64,000 nucleotides of DNA. It comes from Proluteimonas luteida (lineage in GTDB: Bacteria > Pseudomonadota > Gammaproteobacteria > Xanthomonadales > Xanthomonadaceae). Both the position numbers and the translations under genes were made by a program. Positions within the stretch are counted from its first letter, which is position 1. Every line of letters starts with the position of its first letter. Location: the NCBI RefSeq assembly GCF_021191695.1, contig NZ_JAIWPT010000012.1, positions 62,001-126,000 of the forward strand. Direction: 5' to 3'. A model generated the notes under the pieces. The model searched no databases. It was not told the DNA's origin and worked only from the letters and a program-made list of their open reading frames with translations. This document shows positions 9,937-19,567 of this stretch, piece by piece.

Positions 9937-10319
9937 CAGTGCAGCGTTCTCGGGATCGACAGCGTGAACGGCGGGATCGGCGCCTCGAACTGGGCGCCGT
10001 CGTCGCCGAGCATGTCGTAGCTGCCCTGCATCGTGCCGACCGGGGTTTCCAGCACGGCGCCGGAGGTGTAGGTGAACGCCTCGCCGGGTTCGATCCGCGG
10101 CTGTTCGCCGACCACGCCGTCGCCGCGCACTTCCTCGACCTTGCCGTTGGCGTCGGTGATGATCCAGTGGCGCGCGAGCAGCTGCGCCGGCCGTTGCCCG
10201 ATGTTGCGGATGCGGATCGTGTAGGCGAACACGTAGCGATCGTCGTCCGGCACCGATTCGTCGTCGAGGAAGCGGGTGGCGATCTGGATTTCCAGGGTGT
10301 AGTCGGCGGTCTCGTCCAT
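9936..10319 (-). CDS. apaG: ApaG domain protein
   Basis: 127 aa, the usual length for this small beta-sandwich (fibronectin-III-like) protein of unclear role, conserved next to apaH and linked to Co2+ resistance/Mg2+ efflux in some bacteria. Family hallmarks are [44 protein letters not shown] and [18 protein letters not shown]. The ATG at 10319 gives the family N-terminus ([16 protein letters not shown]). The stop overlaps the apaH start by one base; rsmA ends 37 bp upstream. Confidence 0.96.
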   Translation of the reverse strand: MDETADYTLEIQIATRFLDDESVPDDDRYVFAYTIRIRNIGQRPAQLLARHWIITDANGKVEEVRGDGVVGEQPRIEPGEAFTYTSGAVLETPVGTMQGSYDMLGDDGAQFEAPIPPFTLSIPRTLH

Positions 10320-10356
10320 GTGCGGCCAGTGTAAACGCAGCGGGTGAATGCTTCGA

Positions 10357-11178
10357 CTACGCCGCCGGCGGCTGGTTGGCCAGGCGCACGAAATCAGCGA
10401 CCGCCAGCTGCTCGGCGCGCAGTTGCGGGTCGATGCCGGCGGCGCGGATCGTCGCCTCGTCGCAGACCTGGCCCAGCGCGTTGCGCAGGGTCTTGCGGCG
10501 CTGTCCGAACGCGGCGCGGACGATGCCGGAAAAGCGCACCGGATCGTCGATGCCGATCGTCTCCGGCGCGCGCGGCCGCAGACGTACGACCGCCGAGTCG
10601 ACCTTTGGCGGCGGCTTGAACGCGCCGGGGCCGACGGTGAACAGCGCGGTGACCTCGCACCAGGCCTGCAGCATGACGCTGAGCCGGCCGTAGACCTTGC
10701 TGCCGGGACCGGCGGCCATGCGTTCGACGACCTCCTTCTGCAGCATGAAGTGCATGTCGGTGATGACCGCCGCATGGTCCAGCGCGTGGAACAGGATTGG
10801 CGACGACAGGTTGTAGGGCAGGTTGCCGACCAGCCGGATCGGCGCCCCCGCGGCCAGCGCGGTCAGGTCGACGTCGAGCACGTTGGCGTGCACCAGCGTG
10901 AGTTCGCCGTGCGCGGCCGCCTGCGCCGCCAGCGGCGCCAGCAGGTCGCGGTCGAACTCGATCGCGGTCAGCGCGCCGTGGCGGTCGAGCAGTGGGAAGG
11001 TCAGCGCGCCCTGGCCCGGACCGATCTCGACCAGACGGTCGCTCGGTCGCGGCGCGATCGCCAGCACGATCCGGTCGATGACGCCGCGCTCGTGCAGGAA
11101 ATTCTGGCCGAGGGACTTCTTCGGTGGCTCGCTGAACCGGTCCGGCGACGGCGCATTGCGTGGGGGCGGCCGGGTCAT
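10357..11178 (-). CDS. rsmA: 16S rRNA (adenine1518/1519-N6) dimethyltransferase
   Basis: 273 aa, the same length as E. coli KsgA. It dimethylates two adjacent adenosines in the 3' hairpin of 16S rRNA late in 30S assembly. Motifs: [11 protein letters not shown] at the N-terminus, the SAM site [24 protein letters not shown] (the NLPY catalytic motif), then [16 protein letters not shown] and the C-terminal helical domain. The ATG at 11178 overlaps the pdxA stop (ATGA); a longer start at 11229 inside pdxA is unneeded. Confidence 0.97.
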   Translation of the reverse strand: MTRPPPRNAPSPDRFSEPPKKSLGQNFLHERGVIDRIVLAIAPRPSDRLVEIGPGQGALTFPLLDRHGALTAIEFDRDLLAPLAAQAAAHGELTLVHANVLDVDLTALAAGAPIRLVGNLPYNLSSPILFHALDHAAVITDMHFMLQKEVVERMAAGPGSKVYGRLSVMLQAWCEVTALFTVGPGAFKPPPKVDSAVVRLRPRAPETIGIDDPVRFSGIVRAAFGQRRKTLRNALGQVCDEATIRAAGIDPQLRAEQLAVADFVRLANQPPAA

Positions 11179-12170
11179 TGCGCCATGCCTTGGCTGCGCC
11201 GCATGCGTTGCCGGGCCAGCGCCGTGCACTGGGCGATCGCCGCGAACAGGCTCGACGGATCGGCGCGGCCGCTGCCCGCCAGATCGAGGGCGGTGCCATG
11301 GTCGACGGCCACGCGCGGATAGGGCAGGCCCAGGGTCAGGTTCACCGCCGACTCGAAGCCGCTGTACTTGAGTACCGGCAGGCCCTGGTCGTGATACATC
11401 GCCAGCACCGCGTCGATGCCGGCCAACCGCGCCGGCAGGAACGCGGTGTCGGCGGGCAACGGGCCGTCCAGCGTCATCCCGGTCCCGCGCAGGCGCGAGA
11501 GCAGCGGTGCGATGATGGCGTCTTCTTCATGGCCCAGGTGCCCGTTCTCGCCGGCGTGCGGGTTCAGCCCCAGCACCGCGATCGCCGGCGCGGTAATGCC
11601 GAAATCCTCGCGCAGGGCGTGGTCGAGGATCTGCAGGACACGTTCGAGCAGCGGTGTGGTGATCGCATCGGGGACCGCGCGCAGGGGCAGGTGGGTCGTC
11701 GCCAGCGCGACCCGCAGCGTCGGGTTGGCCAGCATCATGACGACGTCGCAGCCGGCGTCTTCGGCCAACAACTCGGTGGTGCCGGAGTAGGCGATGCCAC
11801 CGGCGTTGATCGCGGCCTTGTGCACCGGGCCGGTGACCATGCCGTCGAAGCGGCCCTGACGACAGCCCGCGGCCGCATGCAGCAGGCCGTCGACGATACT
11901 GCGTGCGTTGTCCGGGGCCGGTTCCCCGAATTCGGGCAGGCGGGCGTGCGGAAATTCGATCAGGCGCAGGGTGCCGGGCGGGACATCGGTGGCCTCGGCG
12001 TCGACGAGGACCAGCGGCAGGTCGATCGCGGCGGCCGCGCGCCGCAGCGTCGCGGCGTCGCCGATCGCCACCAGGTCGGCATCCCACTGGCGGCATGCGG
12101 CGCGCACGCACAGTTCGGGACCGACGCCGGCCGGTTCGCCCGGGACCAGCGCCAGCCTGGGACGCGGCAT
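11175..12170 (-). CDS. pdxA: 4-hydroxythreonine-4-phosphate dehydrogenase
   Basis: 331 aa; oxidises 4-phosphohydroxy-L-threonine in the DXP-dependent pyridoxal phosphate pathway. Signatures are LVPGEPAGVGPELCVRA, MVTGPVHKAAINAGGIAYSGTTE, the metal-binding His in TTHLPLRAVP, GLNPHAGENGHLGHEE and AMYHDQGLPVLK. The ATG at 12170 follows the surA stop by one base (TGACATG), showing translational coupling. The operon position between surA and rsmA is the same as in E. coli. Confidence 0.97.
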   Translation of the reverse strand: MPRPRLALVPGEPAGVGPELCVRAACRQWDADLVAIGDAATLRRAAAAIDLPLVLVDAEATDVPPGTLRLIEFPHARLPEFGEPAPDNARSIVDGLLHAAAGCRQGRFDGMVTGPVHKAAINAGGIAYSGTTELLAEDAGCDVVMMLANPTLRVALATTHLPLRAVPDAITTPLLERVLQILDHALREDFGITAPAIAVLGLNPHAGENGHLGHEEDAIIAPLLSRLRGTGMTLDGPLPADTAFLPARLAGIDAVLAMYHDQGLPVLKYSGFESAVNLTLGLPYPRVAVDHGTALDLAGSGRADPSSLFAAIAQCTALARQRMRRSQGMAQ

Positions 12171-12171
12171 G

Positions 12172-13494
12172 TCAGCCTCCGCTGGCCCCGGGCGCGACGT
12201 CCGGGTCCGCGTCCACGCCGGTGCGGATGCTGACGTAGGCCTCGCTGCGCAGTTCGCGGACGTAGCGGTCCCACTCTTCCTCGAGCTTGCGCTGGCCGAT
12301 CGACTCGCGGATCTGCGCGCGCTGGTTGCTGTCGCTGGCACTGGACTGGCGCGAACCGGTGCGCTGGACGATGTGCCAGCCGGCCTGGGTGCGGAACGGC
12401 GCCGACACTTCGCCATCGGACAGCGCCGCGACCTGGCCGCCGAACTCGGGACCGAACTCGTCCTGGGTGAACCAGCCCAGGTCGCCGCCATTGTCCTTGC
12501 TGCTGGCGTCCTCGGACGTCTCGCTGGCGATCTCGGCGAAATCGGCGCCGCCGGCGATGCGCGCCCGCAGGCCGTCGATGCGGGCGCGGGCCTCGCTGTC
12601 CTCCCCGGCCGGGGCGCGGATCAGGATGTGGCGCGCCTGGTACTGGGTCACCTGGCCGCCACCGGTCTGGCCGTCGCGGACGTCGACCAGCTGCAGCAGC
12701 TGGAAACCGCTGGGGCCGCGGATCGGGCCGATGACCTGGCCGGGCTGCAGGGTGGTAATCGCCGAGGCGAACGCCGCGGGGATTTCGTCGGTGCGGCGCC
12801 AGCCCAGGTCGCCGCCCTCGAGCGCATTGGGGCTGTCGGAATAGCGCACGGCGGCCGCCGAGAATTCCATCTCGTCGCGGTCGATCAGGCCCTTGATGCC
12901 GTCGATCTTCTGCTGGCCGGTCTGGATCTGCTCCGGCGTCGCACCCTCGGGCAGGGCGACGAGGATGTGCGCGAGACGATATTGCGCGCCACTGGCCTGG
13001 CTGGCCAGTGCGGCGTCCACCTCGGCGTCGCTGACCGACACGCGGGTCTGCGCGAAACGCTGGCGCATGCGCTGGATCAGCAGCTCCTCGCGCAGCGAGG
13101 CGCGGAAGGCATCGAACGACATGCCGTCGCCGGCCAGTTGCCGGCGCAGCTGGTCCATCGTGAAATTGTTCTGCTGGGCGATCGACGAGATGGCCGCGTC
13201 GACTTCCTCGTCGCTGACGTTCACGCCGGTCTGCTGCGCGCGCGCGGTCTGCAGCTTCAGCAGGATCAGGCGCTCGAGCACCTGGCGCTCCAGGATCGCG
13301 CGCGGCGGCAGCTGGTCCTGACGGGTCGCGTACTGGGCGAGGATGTTGCCGACCGCATGGTCGAGTTCGCTCGACAGGATGATGTCCTCGTCGACGACCG
13401 CGGCGATGCGGTCCAGCGGCTGGACTTGCTGGGCATTGGCCGATGCGGCGAACAGCGCCGCGGCGACCGCGAGGGTGTGCAGGAGTGTCTTCAT
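12172..13494 (-). CDS. surA: Periplasmic chaperone / peptidyl-prolyl isomerase SurA
   Basis: 440 aa. Signal peptide 1-21 (ending ANAQ), an N-terminal chaperone domain (PLDRIAAVVDEDIILSSELD ...), and two parvulin domains. The first runs from YRLAHILVALPEGA to about GPSGFQLLQLVDVRDG, the second from YQARHILIRAPAGED to APFRTQAGWHIVQRTGSR. A C-terminal helix (QIRESIGQRKLEEEWDRYVRELRSEAYVSI) packs on the chaperone domain. It escorts outer-membrane proteins such as LptD, encoded just upstream with an ATGA overlap. Confidence 0.97.
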   Translation of the reverse strand: MKTLLHTLAVAAALFAASANAQQVQPLDRIAAVVDEDIILSSELDHAVGNILAQYATRQDQLPPRAILERQVLERLILLKLQTARAQQTGVNVSDEEVDAAISSIAQQNNFTMDQLRRQLAGDGMSFDAFRASLREELLIQRMRQRFAQTRVSVSDAEVDAALASQASGAQYRLAHILVALPEGATPEQIQTGQQKIDGIKGLIDRDEMEFSAAAVRYSDSPNALEGGDLGWRRTDEIPAAFASAITTLQPGQVIGPIRGPSGFQLLQLVDVRDGQTGGGQVTQYQARHILIRAPAGEDSEARARIDGLRARIAGGADFAEIASETSEDASSKDNGGDLGWFTQDEFGPEFGGQVAALSDGEVSAPFRTQAGWHIVQRTGSRQSSASDSNQRAQIRESIGQRKLEEEWDRYVRELRSEAYVSIRTGVDADPDVAPGASGG

Positions 13495-15881
13495 GGGGTC
13501 AGGCCGGGGGCGAGGTCGTCATCGTCGTCGCTGCCACGCAGCTCCGACGGAGGCACGAGATAGAGGTCGTCTCGGTAATAGCCGAGAATAGCACGGCGCA
13601 GGCGGCTCTCCGTGTCGGGGCCGGCAGCGCCCAGCCCCTTGAGCTCGAGTTCGAACATGATCGCGTTGTTCATCTCGCCCTGGCGGCTGCGCAGGTAGCG
13701 GCGCGCGACCACGCGCGCGGCCAGGCAGCAGCTGTCCCACTGCACGCCGGCGATGCCTTCGAGCATGCGGTTGTCCGTGAACGAATGGTAATAACGGCCG
13801 ATCAGGCTCCACGACGGCGAGACCGGGTACAGGAACGACAGGTCGGCCTGTTCGATCTGGTCGCCGCGGCGGCGATAGGCGAAGTTGGCGATGCCCTCGT
13901 CGCCGATCAGGTAGCGGGTGCGCAGGCTCGCGAGGTCCTCCTGACGGGTCTTGGGATCCCACTGGTAGCTGGCGCCGATGGTCCAGCGGTCGTTGACCGC
14001 ATAGTTCGCGTCGGTGACCCAGGCCGAGCGGCCGCGTTCGATCGGTGCGCGGTTCGGCAGGGTGATGCGGGAGTCGTCCAGGTACAGGATCTGGCCGACA
14101 TTGACCGAAAGCTTCTCCAGGCCGTCCGACTCGCGGATCAGGCGGGTGCTCATCGCCATCGTGATCTGGTTGGCGTCGGCCTGGCGGTCGGCGCCGGAAT
14201 AGCGGTTGTCGCGGAACAGCTGGCCCCAGCTGAACGTCAGGTCGCGGGTATCGAACACCGGCAGGTCCGACTGGTCGCGATAGGGCGTGTGCAGGAAGAA
14301 CACGCGCGGTTCGAGCGTATGCAGGTAATCCTCGCCGCGGAAGCGGGTGTTGCGGTCGAAGAACAGGCCGGCGTCGATCGAGGCGATCGGCAGGCTGCGG
14401 CTGGGCGAGCCGTTCGCGGCTGCCAGGTTGTTGGTGCGCGCGACCTGGTCGGCGAGTTCCTTCGACAGGTCGTAGCCGGTGTAGCGCCAGGCCAGCGTCG
14501 GGCGGACGAACCAGCTCGGGCCCTCCAGCGGCATGCTGAGGTACGGTTTGACGTCGACCCGCGCACCCCCCGGCTTGGCGGTCGAATCGAGGTGGCTGAA
14601 GCGGGTCGCCTCGGCGTCGACGCCGGCGACGAACAGGCTGCCGACCGGCTGTTCCCAGCTCACCTGCGCATAGGGCAGGCGGTGATAGGCCAGCCGGCTT
14701 TCGTTGAGGGTGTAGTCGGTGAGCTGGTAGTAGTCCGCGGCGATCGCCGCGTTCCAGTACAGGCCGCGCCCAAACACGCCCAGCGTGCTGCGCGTCGAAA
14801 TACTCGAGATGCCGTCGATGTTGTTGCTGAAGTCCTCGAGGTAGCGCGGATCGCTCATGTAGGTGAGGTTCGCCCGCGCCTGCCAGTTGCGGTTGACCCG
14901 TTGCCGGCCGGTGTAGGTGAACAGCACGCGGTCGTCCTTGCGCCGGTTCTCGGCGATCGGCACCTCGATCAGTTCCAGCTCGCGGTCGTCGCGGGTCAGC
15001 TGGTCGGACGGCAGGTAGTTGAGGTCGAACTCGCCCCGTCCACCGCTGTTGAGATAGCGGAACTCGGTGGCTAGGCTGACGCCACGCTTGCTCATCCAGC
15101 GCGGCTCCAGCGTCATGTCGTAGTTCGGCGCCAGGTTGAGGTAGACCGGCTGGGTGTAGTCGAAACCGTTGCGCCCGGACGAGGAAATCCGCGGATACAG
15201 CAGGCCGGACAGGCGGCGGTCGTCGACCGGGAAGCGGAACCACGGCACGTACAGCACCGGCACCTTGCCCACGCGCAGCGTCGCATTGCGTGCGGTGCCC
15301 ATGCCCATGTCGGTGTCGATGTCGATCTGGCCGGCCTTGAGCTCCCACCAGCGGTCGCTCGGCGGGCAGGTCGAATAGGTCGAACCCATCAGCGCGCCCT
15401 GCGAGCCTTCCATGCGGATCTCATCTGCACCGCCGTTGCCGCGGCGCGCGGTCAGCTGGTAGCGGACGTTGTCCATGCGGTAGGACTCGGCGATCGTGTC
15501 GCCCTCCAGCCGGTCCGCCACCACGCGCATGCCCGAGTCCTGGTAGCGCACGTTGCCGCTGGCGACGAAGGTGCCGTCCTCCTGCGAGTAATCCAGGTTG
15601 TCGGTGCCCAGGAACTGGTCGCCGCGTCGCAGGGTGACGTCGCCGGTGACGTTGGCGCTCTCGCCGCTGATGCCGGCGAACGCGTCGCCGTCGATGTCGG
15701 TCGGCTGGTTCTCGCGATCCTCGACCGACCCCACCGGCGCCTGCGCATCGGCGAACATCGGAACTGCGTCCTCGATCGGGCACAGCGCCCAGTAGCCGGG
15801 GCGGAGTTCCTCGTCGGCATGCGCGGCGAGCGAGGCGGCGATGCAGAACGGAAGGGGGAGCAGGCGAAGGGCTGGGCGCAC
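13491..15881 (-). CDS. lptD: LPS-assembly protein LptD
   Basis: 796 aa from a GTG at 15881 that is preceded by GGAG; this start yields MRPALRLLPLPFCIAASLAAHADEE, very like the Xanthomonas LptD signal peptide. A periplasmic jellyroll (OstA/LptA-like: GDVTLRRGDQFLGTDNLDYSQEDGTF, SGNVRYQDSGMRVVADRLEGD) precedes a long beta-barrel ending with ILGYYRDDLYLVPP. Cysteines in ALCPIED, YSTCPPSD and WDSCCLA match the disulfide-forming set of LptD. With LptE it inserts lipopolysaccharide into the outer leaflet. First gene of the operon; 276 bp separate it from the next minus-strand gene. Confidence 0.96.
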   Translation of the reverse strand: MRPALRLLPLPFCIAASLAAHADEELRPGYWALCPIEDAVPMFADAQAPVGSVEDRENQPTDIDGDAFAGISGESANVTGDVTLRRGDQFLGTDNLDYSQEDGTFVASGNVRYQDSGMRVVADRLEGDTIAESYRMDNVRYQLTARRGNGGADEIRMEGSQGALMGSTYSTCPPSDRWWELKAGQIDIDTDMGMGTARNATLRVGKVPVLYVPWFRFPVDDRRLSGLLYPRISSSGRNGFDYTQPVYLNLAPNYDMTLEPRWMSKRGVSLATEFRYLNSGGRGEFDLNYLPSDQLTRDDRELELIEVPIAENRRKDDRVLFTYTGRQRVNRNWQARANLTYMSDPRYLEDFSNNIDGISSISTRSTLGVFGRGLYWNAAIAADYYQLTDYTLNESRLAYHRLPYAQVSWEQPVGSLFVAGVDAEATRFSHLDSTAKPGGARVDVKPYLSMPLEGPSWFVRPTLAWRYTGYDLSKELADQVARTNNLAAANGSPSRSLPIASIDAGLFFDRNTRFRGEDYLHTLEPRVFFLHTPYRDQSDLPVFDTRDLTFSWGQLFRDNRYSGADRQADANQITMAMSTRLIRESDGLEKLSVNVGQILYLDDSRITLPNRAPIERGRSAWVTDANYAVNDRWTIGASYQWDPKTRQEDLASLRTRYLIGDEGIANFAYRRRGDQIEQADLSFLYPVSPSWSLIGRYYHSFTDNRMLEGIAGVQWDSCCLAARVVARRYLRSRQGEMNNAIMFELELKGLGAAGPDTESRLRRAILGYYRDDLYLVPPSELRGSDDDDDLAPGLTP

Positions 15882-16157
15882 GGGCGCTCCGTTCGGCGGA
15901 AAACGGGCGCCAGCATGCCGCATCCCTTGTGCAGCGGCAATGCGGCGTCGACACCATTCGTTCACATCGCGCGGGCCTGCACGCAGACCCGTCCGCGCAT
16001 TCACCGGACCGAAGATGAATGGATGGCCGCGACCGGGTCCTGCACCGCTGGCGGGACCGGTGCCGACGGGCCTGGACGGGCGCAGCGGGGAGCGCAACGG
16101 GCGGCATCCGTGCCCGCCCGGTCGGCACGGCCGCCGGTGGATGCGGTGTCGATGGAC

Positions 16158-17114
16158 TCAGTCGGTGGACAGCGCCCGCAGGTGCGCGACGCTGCATTCG
16201 CGCAGTGCCTGCAGGTCGTAGCCGCCTTCGAGTGTCGAGACGATGCGGCCGTCGGCATGCCGGTTGGCAAGCGCCACGAGTTCGCCGGTCAGCCAGGCGA
16301 AGTCCTCGGCATCGAGCTGCATCTGCGCCAGCGGATCGCGCCAGTGCGCGTCGAAGCCGGCGGAGATCAGCACCAGCTGCGGCGCGAAGGCGTCGAGTTC
16401 CGGCAGCAGCCGCTCGCGCCACACCTCGCAGAAACGCCGGCTGCCGGTGCCGGGCGGCAGCGGCGCGTTGACGATGTTGCCCAGGCCGCGTTCGAGCCGC
16501 AGGCCGGTATCGGGAAACAGCGGCAACTGGTGCGAACTGACGTACTGCACGCGCGGTTCGGTGTCGAAGATCGCCTGGGTGCCATTGCCATGATGGACGT
16601 CGAAATCGACGATCGACACCCGCGGCAGGCCATAGCGCTCGAGCGCGTGCGCGGCGGCCACGGCGACGTTGTTGAACAGGCAGAAGCCCATCGCGATCGA
16701 TGCGGTGGCGTGGTGGCCGGGCGGCCGGACCGCGCAGAACGCGCGGCGTATGTCGCCATTGAGCACCGCGTCGACCGCGGCGACGCCGGCGCCGGCGGCA
16801 TGCAGCGCGGCCTGGGCCGAGCCCGGCGACAGCACGGTGTCGCTGTCGAGCGGGATGCGTCCGCTCGGATGCGATTCGAGCACGGTCGCCAGCAGCGATT
16901 CGTCGTGCACGCGCAGCAGCTGGCCGCGCGTCGCCGCCGGTGCCTGGCGCAGTTCGAGTCCGGGGAAGGCCGCGCGCAGCGCCTCGATGACGGCGGCCAG
17001 CCGCTCGGGGCGTTCCACATGGTCCGGGCCGGTGTCGTGGTCGAGGCAGCTGGCGTGCGAGAACACCGGCACCACGCCACGATCATTGCCGCCGAAGTGG
17101 ATCGGATGGTGCAT
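16158..17114 (-). CDS. Histone deacetylase-like family hydrolase
   Basis: 318 aa arginase/deacetylase-fold zinc enzyme. Motifs: CLDHDTGPDHVERPERL, RPPGHHATASIAMGFCLFNN (catalytic His pair), SIVDFDVHHGNGTQ (zinc Asp and His), ISAGFDAHWRDPLA (third zinc ligand Asp) and TLEGGYDLQAL. Bacterial members include acetylpolyamine amidohydrolases and other amidases; the substrate is not evident. Its ATG lies 3 bp after the stop of the adenosyltransferase gene, so the two form an operon with the upstream DUF6580 gene. Confidence 0.92.
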   Translation of the reverse strand: MHHPIHFGGNDRGVVPVFSHASCLDHDTGPDHVERPERLAAVIEALRAAFPGLELRQAPAATRGQLLRVHDESLLATVLESHPSGRIPLDSDTVLSPGSAQAALHAAGAGVAAVDAVLNGDIRRAFCAVRPPGHHATASIAMGFCLFNNVAVAAAHALERYGLPRVSIVDFDVHHGNGTQAIFDTEPRVQYVSSHQLPLFPDTGLRLERGLGNIVNAPLPPGTGSRRFCEVWRERLLPELDAFAPQLVLISAGFDAHWRDPLAQMQLDAEDFAWLTGELVALANRHADGRIVSTLEGGYDLQALRECSVAHLRALSTD

Positions 17115-17117
17115 GGC

Positions 17118-17669
17118 TCAGCTCCGGCGCGTGTGGTGCCACAACACCTCGCCCTGACCGCTGGCGCGGGCCAGCACGCGGGCGAGGACGAACAGCAGGT
17201 CCGACAGCCGGTTGAGGTAGCGGACCGCCTGCGGGCGCACGGTTTCGCTGCGCGACAGCGCCACCGTCTCGCGTTCGGCGCGCCGCACCACCGTCCGCGC
17301 GACATGGCAGCGCGCGGCCGCCTCGCCGCCGCCGGGGAGGATGAACTCCCGCAGCGGCGGCAGCGCGTCGTTGTAATGGTCCAACTGCCGTTCGAGGCGC
17401 GCGACGTCCGCGTCCTCGATCGCCGAATGGCCGGGGATGCACAGTTCGCCACCGAGATCGAACAACTGGTGCTGGACCGTCGTCAGCAGCGCGCGGATGT
17501 CGTCCGGCAGCGCGGCCGCCAGCAGCAGTCCGATCGCCGAACTGGCCTCGTCGACGGTGCCATAGGCGCAGACGCGCAGCGCGTCCTTGCCGGTCCGCGT
17601 GCCATCGCCCAGGCCGGTCGAACCATCGTCGCCGGTGCGGGTGTAGATCTTCGAGAGGCGGTTGCCCAT
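17118..17669 (-). CDS. Cob(I)yrinic acid a,c-diamide adenosyltransferase, PduO type
   Basis: 183 aa. PduO/MMAB-type ATP:cob(I)alamin adenosyltransferase that makes adenosylcobalamin. N-terminal ATP site KIYTRTGDDGSTGLGDGTR, VCAYGTVDEASSAIGLLLA, FDLGGELCIPG, and the signature FILPGGGEAAARCHVARTVVRRAERE ... YLNRLSDLLFVLARV. Length is standard. No cobalamin biosynthesis genes are visible in the window, so it probably serves salvage. It lies between DUF6580 and the deacetylase-like gene on one strand. Confidence 0.95.
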   Translation of the reverse strand: MGNRLSKIYTRTGDDGSTGLGDGTRTGKDALRVCAYGTVDEASSAIGLLLAAALPDDIRALLTTVQHQLFDLGGELCIPGHSAIEDADVARLERQLDHYNDALPPLREFILPGGGEAAARCHVARTVVRRAERETVALSRSETVRPQAVRYLNRLSDLLFVLARVLARASGQGEVLWHHTRRS

Positions 17670-17684
17670 CGCTGGCGAGGCGGC

Positions 17685-18263
17685 TCAGACGGTGCTGGCG
17701 CGGAGCGCCGGCGCATGCCGGCGGAGCATGCCGAAACCGCCGAACAGCAGCGCCGAATAGAGCAATGTCGCCGCCAACGTCCACTTGAAGAACGGGATGC
17801 CGGCGACGTAGGCGGCGACCAGGCCGGTGCCGGTCATCGGGTAGAGGGGTTCGGGCTGGAACAGCCAGGCCGCGAAATTGGTGATCGTGAAGAACAGCAG
17901 CGCGCCGGCCAGCGCATGGCCGAGTACGCGCCCGGGTCCCGCCCGGCCGCGCATGCCGAAGCCGAGCGCGGTGGTCAGCGCGATGCACAGGTACACCACC
18001 CACGGGCCGGGACTGGCGAACCAGCTGGCGTACAGGCCGCCGTGGAGGCCGGCGAGGACGAGGTCGGAGACGAGCATCGCCAGCAGCGGCACCAGGAATG
18101 CCCACGGCCGGGATGCGAAATGGGCGCCCGCGAACAGCGCGATGGCTGCGACCGGAGAAAAGTTCGGCGGATGCGGCAGCAGTCGGGTCAGCGCTGCGAC
18201 GAAGATCAGCGCGGCCAGCAGCAGCGGGCCGGGGGCGAGGAAAGCGGGCGCGGGGCGGCTCAT
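17685..18263 (-). CDS. DUF6580-type integral membrane protein
   Basis: 192 aa with five to six hydrophobic segments. The motif PNFSPVAAIALFAGAHF near the N-terminus and the helix pair FTITNFAAWL ... AYVAGIPFFKWTLAATLLYSALLFG at the end match the uncharacterised DUF6580 family. The gene is 15 bp upstream of the cobalamin adenosyltransferase, so a role in uptake of a cobalamin-related compound is a context-based guess only. The ATG at 18263 was chosen over 18305, which lies in the divergent promoter region. Confidence 0.78.
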   Translation of the reverse strand: MSRPAPAFLAPGPLLLAALIFVAALTRLLPHPPNFSPVAAIALFAGAHFASRPWAFLVPLLAMLVSDLVLAGLHGGLYASWFASPGPWVVYLCIALTTALGFGMRGRAGPGRVLGHALAGALLFFTITNFAAWLFQPEPLYPMTGTGLVAAYVAGIPFFKWTLAATLLYSALLFGGFGMLRRHAPALRASTV

Positions 18264-18346
18264 CTGCGGATGTGCTCGATTGGGGCTGCATGCAGGATAG
18301 CGCAAGGGCGCATGGGCACCGTGCGCGGACCGCTATCATGGCGGCC

Positions 18347-19567
18347 ATGACGAACGCACAGCACAGTGGCGGGCACGAGGTCGTGATTGTCGGCGGCGGA
18401 CTGGTCGGGGCCAGCCTGGCAGTCGCGCTGGACCGGGCCGGCATCGACACCGCGCTGGTCGAGGCGACGCCGCCGGGCGCGATGCCGGCGGTGTTCGACC
18501 AGCGCAACCTCAGTTTCGCCGAGGCGACGGTCAACGCGCTGACCGCGCTCGGCATCCTGCAGAAGCTGCAAGTGCCGGCCGGGCCGATCCGGCAGATCCA
18601 CATCAGCCGCGCCGGCGACTTCGGCCGGGTAGGGCTCGATGCGGCGGGCTATGGCCGCGACAGTTTCGGCCAGGTGGTGGTCGCGCGCGATTTCGGCGAT
18701 GCGCTGGAGGCGCGGCTCGGCGAGCTGACCCGCCTGACCCGCTACCGGCCGGCGCGCTTTATCGGATTCGGGGACGCCGCCGGCCGGCGCGGCATCCGCA
18801 TCGCGGGTCCCGACGGCGAACGCCTGTTGCAGGCGCGACTGGTGGTCGGCGCGGACGGCGCCGACAGCGCGGTCCGCGCCGCGCTGGGGATCGGCGCGCA
18901 GGTGCACGACTACCGCCAGCGGCTGTTCATCGCCCGCGTCCGGCCCGAACGCGCACCCGACGGACGCGCGTTCGAGCGCTTGACCGACCACGGGCCGACG
19001 GCCCTGCTGCCGCGTGGCGACCGCCATTACGGCATCGTGCACGGTGTCGATGCCGATGCCGCCGCAGCGGTGGAGGCCCTCGACGACGCGCCCTTCCTCG
19101 CCCGCCTGCAGTCGGTGTTCGGCTGGCGCGCCGGTCGTTTCCTCGGGGTCGGGCCACGCAGCAGCCACCCGGCGCGGCGGGTGGTCGCCGACGATACCGT
19201 CGGCACGCGCACCGTGCTGGTCGGCAATGCCGCGCAGTCGCTGCATCCCATCGGTGCCCAGGGCTTCAACCTCGGCCTGCGCGACGCGCTGACCCTCGCC
19301 GAACTGGTGGCAGACGCGAGCGACCCTGGCGCGCCGGCGCTGCTGGATGCCTACGCCGCGCGCCGCCGCGAGGACCGCGCGCGGACCCTGGCTTTCTCCG
19401 ACGGCCTGGCGCGCCTGAGCGCGAATCCGTCGCCGCTGCTGCGGCCGCTGCGCAGCCTGGGCCTGCTGGCGATCGACCGGGACGCCGGCTTGCAGGCGCT
19501 GCTGGCCGGCGGCGCGATGGGCTATCGCGGCGACGTGCCGGCTCTGTGCCGCGGAGTGGCCGCATGA
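18347..19567 (+). CDS. ubiH: UbiH-type FAD monooxygenase (ubiquinone hydroxylase)
   Basis: 406 aa FAD-dependent aromatic hydroxylase. The dinucleotide motif VVIVGGGLVGASLAVAL is at the N-terminus, the DG motif VVGADGADSAVRAALG is central, and the second FAD motif VLVGNAAQSLHPIGAQGFNLGLRDA is C-terminal. QGFNLGLRDA is characteristic of the UbiH/UbiF/VisC group that hydroxylates the ubiquinone ring. The second FAD motif has NAAQSLHPIGAQ rather than DAAH..HPLAGQ, typical of UbiH. ATG at 18338 is also possible. It overlaps the next gene by 4 bp. Confidence 0.88.
   Translation: MTNAQHSGGHEVVIVGGGLVGASLAVALDRAGIDTALVEATPPGAMPAVFDQRNLSFAEATVNALTALGILQKLQVPAGPIRQIHISRAGDFGRVGLDAAGYGRDSFGQVVVARDFGDALEARLGELTRLTRYRPARFIGFGDAAGRRGIRIAGPDGERLLQARLVVGADGADSAVRAALGIGAQVHDYRQRLFIARVRPERAPDGRAFERLTDHGPTALLPRGDRHYGIVHGVDADAAAAVEALDDAPFLARLQSVFGWRAGRFLGVGPRSSHPARRVVADDTVGTRTVLVGNAAQSLHPIGAQGFNLGLRDALTLAELVADASDPGAPALLDAYAARRREDRARTLAFSDGLARLSANPSPLLRPLRSLGLLAIDRDAGLQALLAGGAMGYRGDVPALCRGVAA

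Noticed and set aside
15819..18350. 843-codon plus-strand open frame over the deacetylase-like, adenosyltransferase and DUF6580 genes
   Set aside because: It runs antisense to three recognisable proteins and has shadow-frame composition.
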